Shown piece by piece: positions 43,961 through 55,299 of a stretch of DNA of 64,000 nt (its first letter is position 1; each line of letters starts with the position of its first letter). Made by a program: the position numbers and the translations under genes. The DNA comes from Odiellus spinosus (taxonomy: Eukaryota; Arthropoda; Arachnida; Opiliones; Phalangiidae), in the NCBI GenBank assembly GCA_963920705.1, contig OY987225.1, positions 3,484,501 through 3,548,500 on the forward strand, written 5' to 3'. The notes under the pieces are model-generated. The model saw only the letters and a list, made by a program, of their open reading frames with translations, had not been told where the DNA came from and did not search any database.

Positions 43961-46003
43961 TTAAGATAGGGGGTGGGACTCATCTTTTTCTTCTTAATTT
44001 GATTTTGACTAGGCCCTATTTTTAATATTTTTATATAATGCAGGGAATCGGTAAAAGGATAAATTTGACTTGTTTCTGTTTACCAAACCGTATTAAAATT
44101 AACGGAAGAGAAAAAATCCATTCGAAATTTCTAAAAAAAAAAACAAACAAACAGGAAACAGGTTTTTAAAGGATAAAAGAGGCTAAAGTGCGTATAAAAT
44201 ATAGGATAAAATAGGTGGTGAGAGTTTGCGTCAATTCCCGTAGATTCTAAAATAACTAAATTTTGTAACGCTATCTGTTAAATTTTGACAAAAGTAGTTT
44301 AATAGCGGAATACCACTATTCAGATTCTCTAAGCTTTTAACGATAGCCTTGAAGTTTGGCTGGAGAAAGAATTAACTTTTTTCTTCGTATTGCGTTACTT
44401 CGCGACGTTACGATTTAAACCGACTTTCAAATATATAATAACGATCTTAAGCAGGACTAGAACCTATCGTATTTATCCTGAAATTATCGTACGCGTTATA
44501 AGGCTAGAAAAAAATCTAACTATTTACCCATTTACATAGTAGGAGACTTCTGATTAGGAGTAGGGTCTGTTTCTCTGTCTACTGTGCTACGTCTAGGAGT
44601 GTTGCTGCGTACGATAGCTTGAGCTCGAATTATCCTACAAATACGAATAGTTATGACTGAGATCTAAAGCTGTAACGTTTCCAATTACTTACGAAGTACC
44701 AAGATGATTTCGAGGTTAACAGCGAGATCCAAAACCTTCGATCGTAGATATTCCCCACCCCAAATCCCAACCTAAAATTTACTTAATTTCTTCAATTGGA
44801 ATAAAAAGTCAAAAATTTAAGCTTTATATTACGTTATTCCTTCGTTTGATAAACCAAAAAGAATCGTTGCGGATTAGTTGAGAGAGTGCAGCGTGACTTT
44901 AACCCAAGATTCTAGACGTGGACTCATAAAAGATTAAGGTTATCGTGAAAAATATCAAAATTAAGGTAAAAACCCTAATAACTGCGTGATTCGACAGGTC
45001 AATTGAATAGCAGGCATTGTAGCAGACTCCTTTAGAGCAAGAAAAGGAAAATAAAGATAGGTTTGGAAATAACACGTGTCGATAGTGAATGTTTTTACTT
45101 TGTCCTACTGAATCCTATTATAAATACACGAAGTAAACTACAGTAACTGCCGTAGTTTTCGGTCTCTAATTCGGTACGCGATCCCTTGGAATTTATTTAA
45201 GCTTCGATATCTTCAAAATTTCCTAACGCGCGAAATTTAAATCTTTATAAAAACGTGTTTTGAGCTTTTAAAGTTCGTAAACGTAATAATCTTTTGAAAA
45301 GAAACGATAAAACGAGCAAAAAAACCTTGAGATTTGCTTCTTTATTATTGTCAGAGAGAATTTAGAAAGGTAGTGTAAGCCCCTGCCTTTGACTCTATTA
45401 AAAATAATGTAGGCTCTGCTCTTAGAGGTTTTGCTTAAATTATTTTGGGGCTTAGAGGTTTTGCTTTTAGGGGGAGGAGGGGGTAGAGAATAATACTCTA
45501 GGAAGTTCTACTCTTAGTCTTAATTTAATTAAAAACAATCATCTGCCGAAACTTTGTAAGTGATGAAAGATTCGTAACAACTAAAAAGGGTTTAACTATG
45601 TACAGTACAAAACCGTTTTTTAGAAAACTATAGCAATTTGTAAAAATTACAACAGATTTACTGTTATTTCTCTGAGTGTGTTAATTGTTTAACTGAACGA
45701 GGTTTTTATAGTAAGTCTTCTTCATCTCGGATAACCTCCAATCAAAGAAAATATACCCAAGGAATAGAAGGTCCCCCCTTGGTACAGGCATTACTGAAAA
45801 TCACGGGCGCCCCTCTATTTTCACCCCCATTTTATCATACACCTCTCTTCCGGTTGATTCTCATTGGCTGTCATTTTTGGAGCCAAAATAATTTCGCGGT
45901 CTGCTACTGCTGCTACGAGCAAGGCTTAGTATCTGGTATATCATTACGTTGTTCGAAAACTTCAAGCTTTTTTTAACTTCGTTAATTAAAAATAATCAAG
46001 GTA

Positions 46004-48934
46004 ATGGGCTTACGTTGTTCATATGGGTCCTGCAAATCGCGAATTAAGAATCTAAAATGTAAAGTGAAAGGGGCTGATGGAGTGTTTTTTATAAAATTCC
46101 CATCACCCAAAAACGATGTGAAAAAATGGAGAAATTGGATTTCAGCGTGTGGACGTGATGATTTAACTCTTGAAAAAATAAACAAAACAAGTTACATTTG
46201 TTCAAGACATTTCTACGGATTTCAAGGACCTACACCAGAACACCCAGATCCTATTCCTATTAATGCTATTACACCCCAAAGTGAAATATACAACCACAAC
46301 ACACCTAACTTTGAAGTAGTAAGTCAATTTCAGTTTTTAATTTTATAGCTTTGATTTAAATATTATTTTGTTGCAGGCATCTCAAACGCCCAAAATACTT
46401 AGAAGTGTTTGCCCACGACAACTATCCTATTCAAGCGCTTTCCTCGGAATTGAAGGAAACTCGGAACGCCCTGATCCTATTCGTATTAGTGCGACACCAC
46501 AGAACCAAATTTACAATAACAACACAACTGGCTTTGGATTAGTAAGTTAGTTTTATTTAATTTTATAGCTTTTATTTAAATATTATTTTGTTGCAGGCAA
46601 CTGAAACGCCCAAAGTACTAAAAAGTGTTTGCCCACGACAACTATCCTATTCGATTTTGCCATCTAAAGTAGACTTTAATAATCTGCGTGTACCAAAAGG
46701 ATGGGCTTTGGAGATAGATGAGGAATTTTTTACCTTCTTTAAGCTTCAAAAAAATTGTAAAGTCATTGAAGTAATGATATCAAGCGAGGTATCAGTGAAA
46801 TTTTTGGATAAAAACATTGATCCAGAAAAGATTTTTCCAAATTTCGTGATAAAATCAGCCGATGACATTACCATTTTCTTGAGTAAATTAGATGAATTTT
46901 CAGTATGCCCGGGCAATGTTGAAAGTGACTTAGTAGCAGTGTTCAAGCAATCCCGAAGAGCATCTGCAGGAAAGGGTCATTTGTACATGAAGCTAGATTC
47001 TGTATATAGCAAAAGTTGTTTAGGATTGTTCAAGAAATCCTCTAACACTCCCCGTTGTCAGAAGTGCTCACTATACCGTAGTACCTTAAGAGGTATGAAA
47101 GCCCAAAGCTTGAAGCGTTTAAAAAAACCAAAACCTAGTTCCATTAAATCAGAAAAAGCCAAACGAGTTGTTTTAAATTCCAAAGAGATGTTGTCAAAAC
47201 TTAAGAGAACAGGAATGCCATTGAGAAAATGATACAGATATGTAAGAGACAACTAAATACAGTATTTTTGGATCAACAAATAAAAGCTATGAATACGTCA
47301 AAATATGGCATTAAGTGGGACCCCCAATTTCTTAAATGGTGCTGCTATCTGAAAAATAAATCCAAGTCGACTTACGAAGCTCTTAGAAAATCATGCTGCA
47401 TGCATCTCCCTACTACTAGAACATTGTATAAACACATGCACACTACTACGAACTCATCAGGATTCCACGGTGAAGTTTTCAAACAAATGTCTGACGAAAC
47501 AGGAGTTTCAAATCTCCCGGAACACCAAAAGTATTTCATGATTATGCTCGATGAAATGAAAGTCAAAGAAAACTTAGTTTGCCACAAAGACACCGGGCTT
47601 TTAACTGGGTTTACAAACTTAACAAAAGAGCATAATGAATTAGATGAGATTGAGCGAGAAATTACAGGAAAACATACTCCACCATTGGCCACTCAAGTCT
47701 TGCAGCTTATGCTACGAGGTATTACATCAGATATTCGCATTCCATTTGCCCATTTCCCAAGTAAAACAGCCAGTGGTGCCGTCCTTTATAGTATAATATG
47801 GGAAGCTATAAGGCGATGTGAAAATGCTGGATTTCGGATTTTAGGAGTCGTAGCAGATGGAGCAACAAGCAACAGGAAGTTTTTCCGTATGTGCTTTCCG
47901 TCGGATACTGGTGACAGTGGAATTCTATACTACACAGATAACCTTTATGCTACTGATGAAGAGCGACAGTTATTCTTTATATCGGATGCCCCTCATTTAA
48001 TTAAAACTTGTAGAAACTGCTTTAGTAACAGCTGCCAGAATTCCAAATGTAGAAAATTATGGAAAAATGGTGAAGAAATATTATGGAACGTGATCATGAG
48101 GTTATATTACCGGAAAGTCAGAGCCAAGGGAGAATTCAAACATCTTCCCAAGTTAACATACTCTCACGTTTTCCTCCAATCCTACTCAAGAATGCGTGTC
48201 TGTCTTGCAGTGCAAGTTTTGAGCGAATCAGTTGCATCGGCAATTGAAGTTTTATTTGCGAAAGATATGCATCGATATACCGAAACTGTCAAGTTCATTA
48301 GAACATTCAACAGGTTCTTTGATCTTTGCAACGTTAAAAATTTAAGTGAAGCTAATCGAACCCTCAACCAAGATAAAAAACCATACACTTCAATTGATGA
48401 TGAGAGATTAACGGTTGGTTTTTTTAAAGTCAACTTAGTTTCCCTATATTTCTTAATTAAATATAAGTTTTATTACAGTGGCTAGAAGGTGATTTTATTG
48501 CATATTTGGATGAATGGGAGAGAGATGTCCGAGAGAGACCAGGTGACTTTTCAAAGTCAGAGCGAGATAATATGATGCTGAGCCGAGAAACTATCGAAGG
48601 GCTGAAAATAACTGGTAAATTATAATGCATGCAGATTTGAACTATTTTCTGAAGTTGATATTGCAGATTTGAACTATTTTCTGAAATTGATATTTTAATT
48701 TCAGCCTATTCAACTGTAAAAATTGTACGTTTCCTTCTAAATAAAGGGGCGCCTTACGTTCTTACACAACATTTGAACCAAGACCTGTTAGAGCAAAGTT
48801 TTGGTCGTCATCGATCAGCATGCGGAAGGAACACCAATCCATCAGTTTGGTTATATGAAGCCAACATCGATAAACTCAAGTCTTTAAAAGGATTTATTCT
48901 AGAAGCTGTTGGAGGCAACACCAAAATAACATAA
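46004..48934 (+). pseudogene. THAP P-like transposase, one frame change
   Basis: Exons 46004-46318, 46377-46541, 46597-48413, 48479-48614 and 48705-48934 have consistent phases. The THAP domain (MGLRCSYGSCKSR...YICSRHF) starts at residue 1. The CPG motif (FSVCPGNVESDLVA) follows. The catalytic region has IMLDEMKVKENLV and VVADGATSNRKFF. The last exon carries LNQDLLEQSFGRHRSACG. Exon 2 is a tandem copy of neighbouring sequence (220-bp duplication). The only lesion seen is a frame change at about 47228: the upstream frame ends PLRK at 47232 and the next resumes at MIQICKRQL, overlapping by four bases. The partner gene lies convergently downstream. Confidence 0.85.
46320..46760. repeat. 220-bp tandem exon-intron duplication
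   Basis: Exon 2 (46377) and exon 3 (46597) start alike (TPK-[IV]-L-[RK]-SVCPRQLSYS), and the introns before them are nearly identical (TTATTTAAATATTATTTTGT then GCAG). The duplication keeps the frame. Confidence 0.9.
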
Positions 48935-49112
48935 ACAAATGTGGTTAAAATTTGATTTTAATATATAATTATATACAAAAAAATATTCTCATTTGAGAAA
49001 CAAAATTTGTACCCATTGTTGGCATTGTTATCACTAGAAAAATAAATCAATTCATTTTAGTCAACTATCACATTTTCATTTGTAAATTTAAAATCTTGGT
49101 TAGGCAATGGGA

Positions 49113-51015
49113 TTAATCAATGTTTTTAGTAATATCACAATGGCTTGTAGTTGTACGTAATGGCAGGATTATGGTATTTTCAATACCCGAAGGGGTTGTG
49201 TTTCTCATATTGTTTGTTTGAATGCTCAAAACTTTAGTTTTCTTCTTTGGAGACCTGTTCTCTCCTGGGGTAGATAATGGTAATTTTTTGTTTTGCTTGG
49301 TTTTTAGTTTAGTAGTTTTCTTAGGATAATTCTCTTTCTCTAGAGGACTAGGTTTCTTCGGTTGTATCTTTTCATCACTAGAACTTGGTTTATAAAATTG
49401 TAAATACAGATCCTTGTCCGGATCATTGTCGAGGAAAGAAAAATCTTCATGCTTTTCATTCTCTTGATGACTAGGTTGTTTTCGTTCTCTCATTTTATGA
49501 CTAGAACTTGGTTTGCAAAACTGTAAATACAGATCCTTGTCCGGATCATTGTCGAGGAAAGAAAAATCTTCAGGCTTTTCATTCTCTAGATGACAAGGTT
49601 TCTTTCGTTCTCTCTTTTTAGGACTAGAATTTTCTTCGCAAAACTGTAAATACAGATCTTTTTCCGGATCATTGTTGAGGAAAGAAAAATCTTTTTTTTT
49701 CGCAGAACAATTGGAGCATGAGTCACATTTTGTAGCCTTTGCCGCTGCCGTAGAGTTTTTTTGGCTTCATTCTTTTCCTTTAAATCCTTCCGGAGTGCTT
49801 TATTGATTTTTAAAGCTTCTTTGCTATCCAACTGATATTGTTCTAGAATATCGTTTACAAGGCACTTTCCTCTTGTGTTTAAGAAAACATCCAAAATTTT
49901 CTTTAATACTTTTTCATTGATATCATTTGGATATATTTTAGACCATTTGTCCAGGATTTCTTTATTATCCAAAATTGCATTCTTTGCAATTACTTTTAGT
50001 TTTAGACCCCTGGTTTCTCGCGTAGATTCCACATAAAACTTGTCAGATATTTCTTTAACCTTTTTCATTATATCAAAAAAATCATCCGAGACGTTTGTCA
50101 ATCTTCCCCTCGTAAGCTTTGATAGCCACTGTTCCGATGGATCTACGGCTAGGGATTCCACATCTTCTTTATTGCTTATAATGGCCTTTTTGATGTTTGG
50201 CAGATCTTGTTTGGTCTTTTTTGATACTGAAAAAGTAGCGAAACCACTCACAAACCTCAAAACATCTTCATTTGATTCTTTTTTTTGTTCATCAAACAAC
50301 TCTGGCTTAGCTGGCATTTTATTCTTCTTTTTTTCATATTGTAAAAGAACTTTCTCGGTGCCAATTTTGAAAACAACCATTAACAACGAAAAGAACCTCT
50401 CATATATACTGCTCAAAATGGATCTCTGATGCTGAATGTCAATTTCCTTTAAAATACGCAGGTGTTTTTCTAGAAGAACTCTTACTCCATCATTTTTCCT
50501 CTCCTTGCGACAAATAGAATTAACCTCAGTTAAATAATTTTCTCTTGTACTTTGGGAATTCAAGTTGTGGGATATCAAGAGTTGATTCAAAATTTGCGCA
50601 AACTCATCGATTATTGTTGAATTGCTGTTGAATTCTTCGAGAAACTGTTTTATTTTATTTCCAATCATCTCATCAGTGTACTCATTAGGAAGAGAATTCT
50701 TCATTTCTTTTAAAGTTTTATTTAAAACAGCTTTCGTCTCTTCATAATTATCTGAAATTAGATACCACAAATTTTATTATGCATAGTTGAGTCTCTACTA
50801 CTCTCTAGTCTCTCTAATCTAATATTGCCATAAATGGCAAGGCTTAACGAGAAAGTGTTTATATTCTTAATTTCTGCAGCCAACAAGACAAATTGTCTGT
50901 TAAATTAAATGATTATAATCACAATCGTTAATACTTGCCATTAAAAAAAAATACGGTTGTTTTATAACTTACCTTTATTTAAATAAATACTAGAAACCAC
51001 GTTAATACCAGCCAT
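49113..51015 (-). pseudogene. Convergent partner gene of the P-like element
   Basis: Exon 1 51015-50973 (MAGINVVSSIYLNK) and exon 2 from 50751, joined through a GTAAG...TTTCAG intron. Shared with the 529-residue protein at 61270-62948: VLRFVSGFA near 50260, RGRLTNVSDDFFDIM near 50095, LKKILDVFLNTRGKCLVNDI near 49870, then basic sequence. The frame changes in an A-run near 49690. In the following frame the C terminus carries the motif SFLxxDPxKDLYLQF three times (about 49690-49640, 49565-49514, 49445-49392; period about 125 bp) and ends CDITKNID at 49113. Function unknown. Probable nuclear accessory factor (inference). Confidence 0.65.
49392..49692. repeat. 125-bp tandem repeat encoding the DLYLQF motif
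   Basis: AAATACAGATCCTTGTCCGG and AGGAAAGAAAAATCTT recur at about 49402, 49526 and 49649, three units in tandem in the C-terminal part of the partner gene. Confidence 0.9.
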
Positions 51016-51377
51016 TTCGTCCGCTATCGTGCAGCCGATGCCTCTGCTAAAGTCTGCTTACCTCTGATTGGCTCAAAGATTTGACCGGAAATGATAGAGC
51101 GGCTCGCTCGTGATATTTTAAACCGCTCCTTCTATTCCTTGGGTATATTTTCTCTGCTCCAATCCCTTGTTCTTATCGTGGAATTCGGAGTGTTCGATTT
51201 TGTCCCAGATTTTCTTGACTTGTTTTGGTGGAAATAAAGGGCTAGTGAAGTAATATCAAAAACCCTAAAAGTCACGAAGGTTAGGATTATAATATTTCGT
51301 ATAGGCTTATTTTTAGTAAATAAAGGGAACGTGAAATAGGTTCAAAACATTTAATGACAAAATAAAATACTTAAAAA

Positions 51378-51920
51378 CTAAAAATGAGGGCAGACGGCCA
51401 GAAACCGGGCATTAGCCCAAGCGCGCTCTGTGGCGCAAGGCCTGGATGTAGTGGTCGACCCGTGGGGGTGCCCGCACCGTAGGGAGACGTCCTCGACGGT
51501 CGGACGTGGACATTGCACATGATTCAGGTCCCCCACGCGCCTATTCAAATAATCCTCGAGGAGGTCCGCTTTATCTGATCCGGTCGTCCACAGGGACGAA
51601 GCCCCGATGGTGGCCCCGACGAGGAGGGTCTCCAGCCTCGCTGGGTCGATGGCGCCCCCGTCAAACGCCAGCCCGTGTATATTTTTGGTGATATACCGGT
51701 TGGTACTGCCGATGGCGGGGGGCAGGTACTTGGACTCGTAGGGGGAGGCGAAGGTCCACGATACGAGGACGGGCAGCGGGGCGATGGTGGCGACGGCTAA
51801 CTCCTTGATGACCATGTCGGGTCCCCGGCCGAAACATCGGACCTTGTTGCGGCCGTTGAGATACTCCATCTCTATAATGGCGGCGGTGGTCTTCTTAGTG
51901 CTGTAACGAAAATTTTCCAA
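51378..51920 (-). CDS. RNase-H-fold-like (exonuclease-like) protein, copy B
   Basis: The open frame starts near a 3' splice-like TTACAG (about 51902). The pattern parallels the protein at 30466: AAIIEMEYLNGRNKV, MVIKELAVATI, STNRYITKNIHGLAFDGG, GSDKADLLEDYL, VGDLNHVQCP, then Cys/His residues and RPCATERAWANARF. The similarity is in spacing rather than identity, so copies A and B are old paralogues. Very GC-rich against AT-rich surroundings, suggesting a different origin. Fossil of a virus-like element or a domesticated gene; ORF length about 173 residues, looks whole. Confidence 0.45.
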   Translation of the reverse strand: MENFRYSTKKTTAAIIEMEYLNGRNKVRCFGRGPDMVIKELAVATIAPLPVLVSWTFASPYESKYLPPAIGSTNRYITKNIHGLAFDGGAIDPARLETLLVGATIGASSLWTTGSDKADLLEDYLNRRVGDLNHVQCPRPTVEDVSLRCGHPHGSTTTSRPCATERAWANARFLAVCPHF

Positions 51921-52009
51921 TATGGTTTAATTTCGTTCACGTATAATTATTTTATGGTAGTAAAAGGGAGGCCTATCTCTACATGGGGGTTTTCCGCGGA
52001 ATCAAATTT

Positions 52010-52255
52010 TTAATTTAATTTCTAATAATGTAATATAAATCTAATTATTATTAATTTCTAATAATTTAATATAAATCTAATTTTTGTTTGTTTCTAATAA
52101 TTTAATATAAGTCTAATTTTTAGTTTCGAATAATTTAATATAAATAATATTTAATTTCTAATAATTTATTATAAATAACATTTAATTTCTAATAAATTAT
52201 AATAAATATTTAATTTCTAATAATTTAATATAAGTAATATTTAATTTCGACACAT
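52010..52255. repeat. AT-rich minisatellite
   Basis: About seven degenerate units of roughly 35 bp with the core TTTCTAATAATTTAATATAA. Confidence 0.9.
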
Positions 52256-52330
52256 ATTTAAACCATCTCAATTCGGCTGACGAAGGTCCACGGTCCGAAA
52301 GCTCCAGACAGATAAAACGGTCTAATAACA

Positions 52331-52428
52331 TTTTATTTACGGATAAATTTTTGGTAAATAAAAAAGCCACACGGATAATATTATCCGTGTGTCTTTTTAT
52401 TTACCAACAATTTATCCGTAAATAAAGT
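52331..52428. repeat. 98-bp near-perfect palindrome
   Basis: Two 49-bp arms meet without a spacer at GGATAAT/ATTATCC (centre 52379/52380). The arms TTTATTTACGGATAAATT... are complementary with about three mismatches and one slipped base. No coding content. Confidence 0.9.
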
Positions 52429-52429
52429 A

Positions 52430-53035
52430 TCTGATTACATAATCGAAGATAAGGCCATTTTTGGTTTATATCTGAATAAGTTAACTCGAATGAAAAATAG
52501 ACTATTTTTAATCAAATAGATAATATACATCCGCTAGAGTTTAATTGATTTCATCCAATTAATAAAAATTGTACAAGTTCGGAGCTCTAGTCTAAGCCTA
52601 AGAGGGTATAAAGGTAGAATATCTCAAGTTCACGAGCAAATAAATATAGATTGGATTTAATTTACCTTGGCATATTCTTTCAAGTTTGACTGAGCTTGTT
52701 CGTGAGTTGACGAGAAATAGCCATCTTTCGTCAACTTGCCCCTTATATAGATTTTACTAACCCCCCCAACGTAAAGGTCGAGGCTTCCCGCTCTTAAACA
52801 AGCAGACGCTAGTGATTGGTTAAACAGTCTTAAAAAATACATGATGGTTAAGCCCAAAGGAAAGCCACACCACGTATGGTATGATGCAAACGTTGGAAAT
52901 TTCAAATGAAACTTTTCCAAATTTCAAATGACAAATACCTTCTTTTTTCAAATAAAACTTTTTCAAATTTCAACGGAAACTTCTCCGTGAATTCCGATTA
53001 AATTTCATATTTATTTCTAGTTTAATATTTGTTCG
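52430..53035. other. Gene-less stretch
   Basis: AT-rich, with short CAAATTTCAAATGA-like repetition near 52900-52975. No gene recognised. Confidence 0.4.
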
Positions 53036-53748
53036 TAAAGTTACTTCAAGGATGACGCATGGGTGTTTTTTAGTTATTCCATATGTAAAAAGCCAAAAAA
53101 GCCTAAAAAAACATCTATTTAGAATTTTTAAATAACTTTATCGCAATAAGTAAATTTAAAAATTCTCAAAATTTGAAATTTCGTTTTTTGGCTACCAGTT
53201 AAATGTGAAACAAAAAAATTTAACCAAACACAATTAAGATGAAAGATATACCCTTGGGGTCTTGAGAAAAGTTAAAATTAAAAAAAAATAAAAGTTGCGC
53301 CACTCGAAGCTACTCGTCATAGTGTGGGACCCCCCCGCTAAATTTTAATTTATAACTTGAAAGAGATAGACATTTTTTGAGATAGCGGTCAGATTCCTCG
53401 TTTTTTAAAGCATTTATGTGGAAAATTTCACGAGAATAGCCCTAAAAAAAGCGAGTTGTTATTATGTTTGTCTGGGCTGAAAAAAAGACGATATTGAAAT
53501 CGTCGAATTGCCCAACTTTTATTTTTTTTTATTTTAACATTTTTCAAGGCCCCAAGGGCATATCTTTCATCTTAATAATTTTTGCTTTTTATTTCATATT
53601 TAACTGGTAACCAAAAGACGAAATTTAAAATTTTGAGAATTTTTAAACCTATTAAAAATTTGTAAAGATATATAGAATTCTAAATAATTGATGTTTTTTA
53701 GGCTTTTACGGCTTTTTACATTTGGCATACGTCTTCCTAAAAGTAACT
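53036..53748. mobile_element. Foldback-type element, about 710 bp
   Basis: Inverted arms of roughly 240-265 bp: 53036-53300 (AAGTTACTTCAAGGATGACG... TGTAAAAAGCC ... AAGATGAAAGATATACCCTT) and 53505-53748 as reverse complement, with a spacer of about 200 bp. The arms differ by numerous substitutions and small indels, so the element is not young. The target duplication is unclear. No ORF. Confidence 0.8.
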
Positions 53749-53892
53749 TGATTGGATAAATGACGGAGTATTTTGCGTTGGTACAAACATTTATCTTCTC
53801 TTTGGCCGATAGGGTCTTTAGCCCGATTTAAAATAAATATTACTCCGCCAATTTTTTTTATTTATCTAGCTCTTCAAATAGGGGATGTCTCT

Positions 53893-54590
53893 AGGTTCTC
53901 TACTTCAATAATTCCGCCAATTTAAAAACCCTATTGTCCGCCTAATTATACAAGATGGCCGTCATCGGGAAAGAATCAATATTTAAAAAGTGCCATTTCT
54001 GACACCATTGTATTTTAATATAAATAATATATGTGGCTAGGTTCTCTACTTCAATAATTCGGCCAATTATTTAAAAACCCTGATGTACGGCTCGTTATAC
54101 AAGAAGGTCGTCATTGGGAACGAAACAATATTTCAAAAGTGCCATTTTTGACACTATTGTATTTTTATATAAATTTCGCTAATATATCTTCTGACGTCAT
54201 ACCTGAAGGTAAAGGGTCTATTTAACCTTCCGGTTAAAGGGACTATCCGCGGTTTATAAATCCCCTTTAAAGTCGCCTGCTTTTCTAGCTTAGAAGACGA
54301 CGTTGTAGAAAACAACGTGTTCAGTCAAAGCTAGGCTGTGTGCGTTAGGGAAGAGAATTTTAAAGGGGTAAATATCTGAGCAGATAGGGCCTTTAAGATT
54401 TTGGCGCTACCGATTTTAAATAAATATTACTATTACTCCGCCAATTTTTTTCATTTATCTAGCTCTTCAAATTGGAGATGTCGCTAGGTTCTCTACTTCA
54501 ATAATTCCACTAATTTAAAAACCCTGTTGTCCGGCTAATTATACAAGACGGCCGTCATTGGGAAAGAACCAATATTTGAACACTTGAAAA
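53893..54590. repeat. Direct repeats of about 110-165 bp, three copies
   Basis: AGGTTCTCTACTTCAATAAT begins each copy (about 53892, 54041, 54492), followed by CGCCAATTTAAAAACCCT and ATACAAGA-GGCCGTCAT. A 105-bp TIR element sits between the second and third copies. Confidence 0.85.
54262..54368 (-). repeat. 105-bp TIR element, copy 3
   Basis: CCCCTTTAAAG...TTTTAAAGGGG with the interior block CAAAGCTAGGCTGTGTGCG (reverse complement of the conserved interior). Flanked by TAAAT on both sides, a possible 5-bp target duplication. Confidence 0.85.
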
Positions 54591-54632
54591 CATATATGAG
54601 AGTTTGGAGGAAAAATTTGTATTAAACCTGCA

Positions 54633-55052
54633 ATGAATTATACGGAGTTTCTTAAATTGACTCTGATAATTCCGTTGATTCCCCTACTAATTTTAACGGT
54701 TGGTTTTTTACTCGGCTTAAAATACGTAGATTTTATAAAGTGTATTTTAAATTTACCATATTTCCTATTTTATATATTATACGAAATTCCAAACTTCATT
54801 CGTGGAGTATTGCGAGTTCTACGCGTCATATTAATTATATATATCGTGGTCTGTGTGCACATAATCGAAGATTTAGAACGTAGGATCACGGTAACGAAAT
54901 TTGGAATTTGTTCATGCTTCATACTTTTAGTTTTACTGATTTTTTCAATCAATAATACATTATCAACCCAATTTAAATCCAACGTACAACCTTACTTAGT
55001 TCCAAACTATACCGTTATTCAACCCATAATTGGGTACGCAATTGCGCTTTAG
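54633..55052 (+). CDS. Small multi-membrane protein, virus-like block B
   Basis: 139 residues starting MNYTEFLKLTLIIPLIPLLI. Four hydrophobic segments lie near residues 7-30, 40-52, 60-80 and 90-106. The layout resembles 26992-27423 and 33496-33924, but sequence identity is not obvious. ORF whole. No family recognised. Confidence 0.5.
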   Translation: MNYTEFLKLTLIIPLIPLLILTVGFLLGLKYVDFIKCILNLPYFLFYILYEIPNFIRGVLRVLRVILIIYIVVCVHIIEDLERRITVTKFGICSCFILLVLLIFSINNTLSTQFKSNVQPYLVPNYTVIQPIIGYAIAL

Positions 55053-55299
55053 ATCAAACACAATACTATAACTATAAAGCTAGGTTCCCACTTGACCGAA
55101 AATGACGACGGAAAACGTTAGCGCTGCGTCAAAAAAAAAAGACTCTTACACAAGGCAAAAAATAGGCGTTTGAAAATGGTTTATTAATGGTTTAAGCTCG
55201 AACGTTAAACCAATAAAGGTTTAAATTATAATATATAAAGGTTTAATAATGGTTTCAGCAACATTTAAACCATAAATAGTTTACCTCGAAAGTTCCGCC

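Larger units (their letters stand above)
41170..45740. other. Long gene-less stretch
   Basis: About 4.6 kb without a convincing gene. It contains a 154-bp MITE (41985-42138) and two short tandem duplications (43397-43600, 43800-43960). An 85-codon plus-strand frame at 41245 has no family resemblance. AT-rich throughout. Confidence 0.6.
45743..51156. mobile_element. P-like element with THAP transposase and convergent partner gene, 5.4 kb
   Basis: Ends CAAAGAAAATATACCCAAGG (left) and CAGAGAAAATATACCCAAGG (read from right), both continuing AATAGAAGG. Flanked by a perfect 7-bp duplication CTCCAAT (45736-45742 and 51157-51163). It contains a plus-strand transposase (46004-48934) and a minus-strand partner gene (51015-49113), with 178 bp between their stops. 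Each gene carries one frame change, so this copy is probably dead but recent. Ends and gene plan match the element at 56941-63122. Confidence 0.85.

Noticed and set aside
47225-47235. Four-base ATGA stop/start overlap between the two transposase frames
   Set aside because: It could suggest reinitiation, but the homologous gene at 57953-59932 is one frame there, so a simple indel is the better explanation.
52657-52920. 87-codon minus-strand frame
   Set aside because: It overlaps short repeats, and its upstream end is in CAAATTTCAAATG-type low-complexity sequence. Chance ORF.
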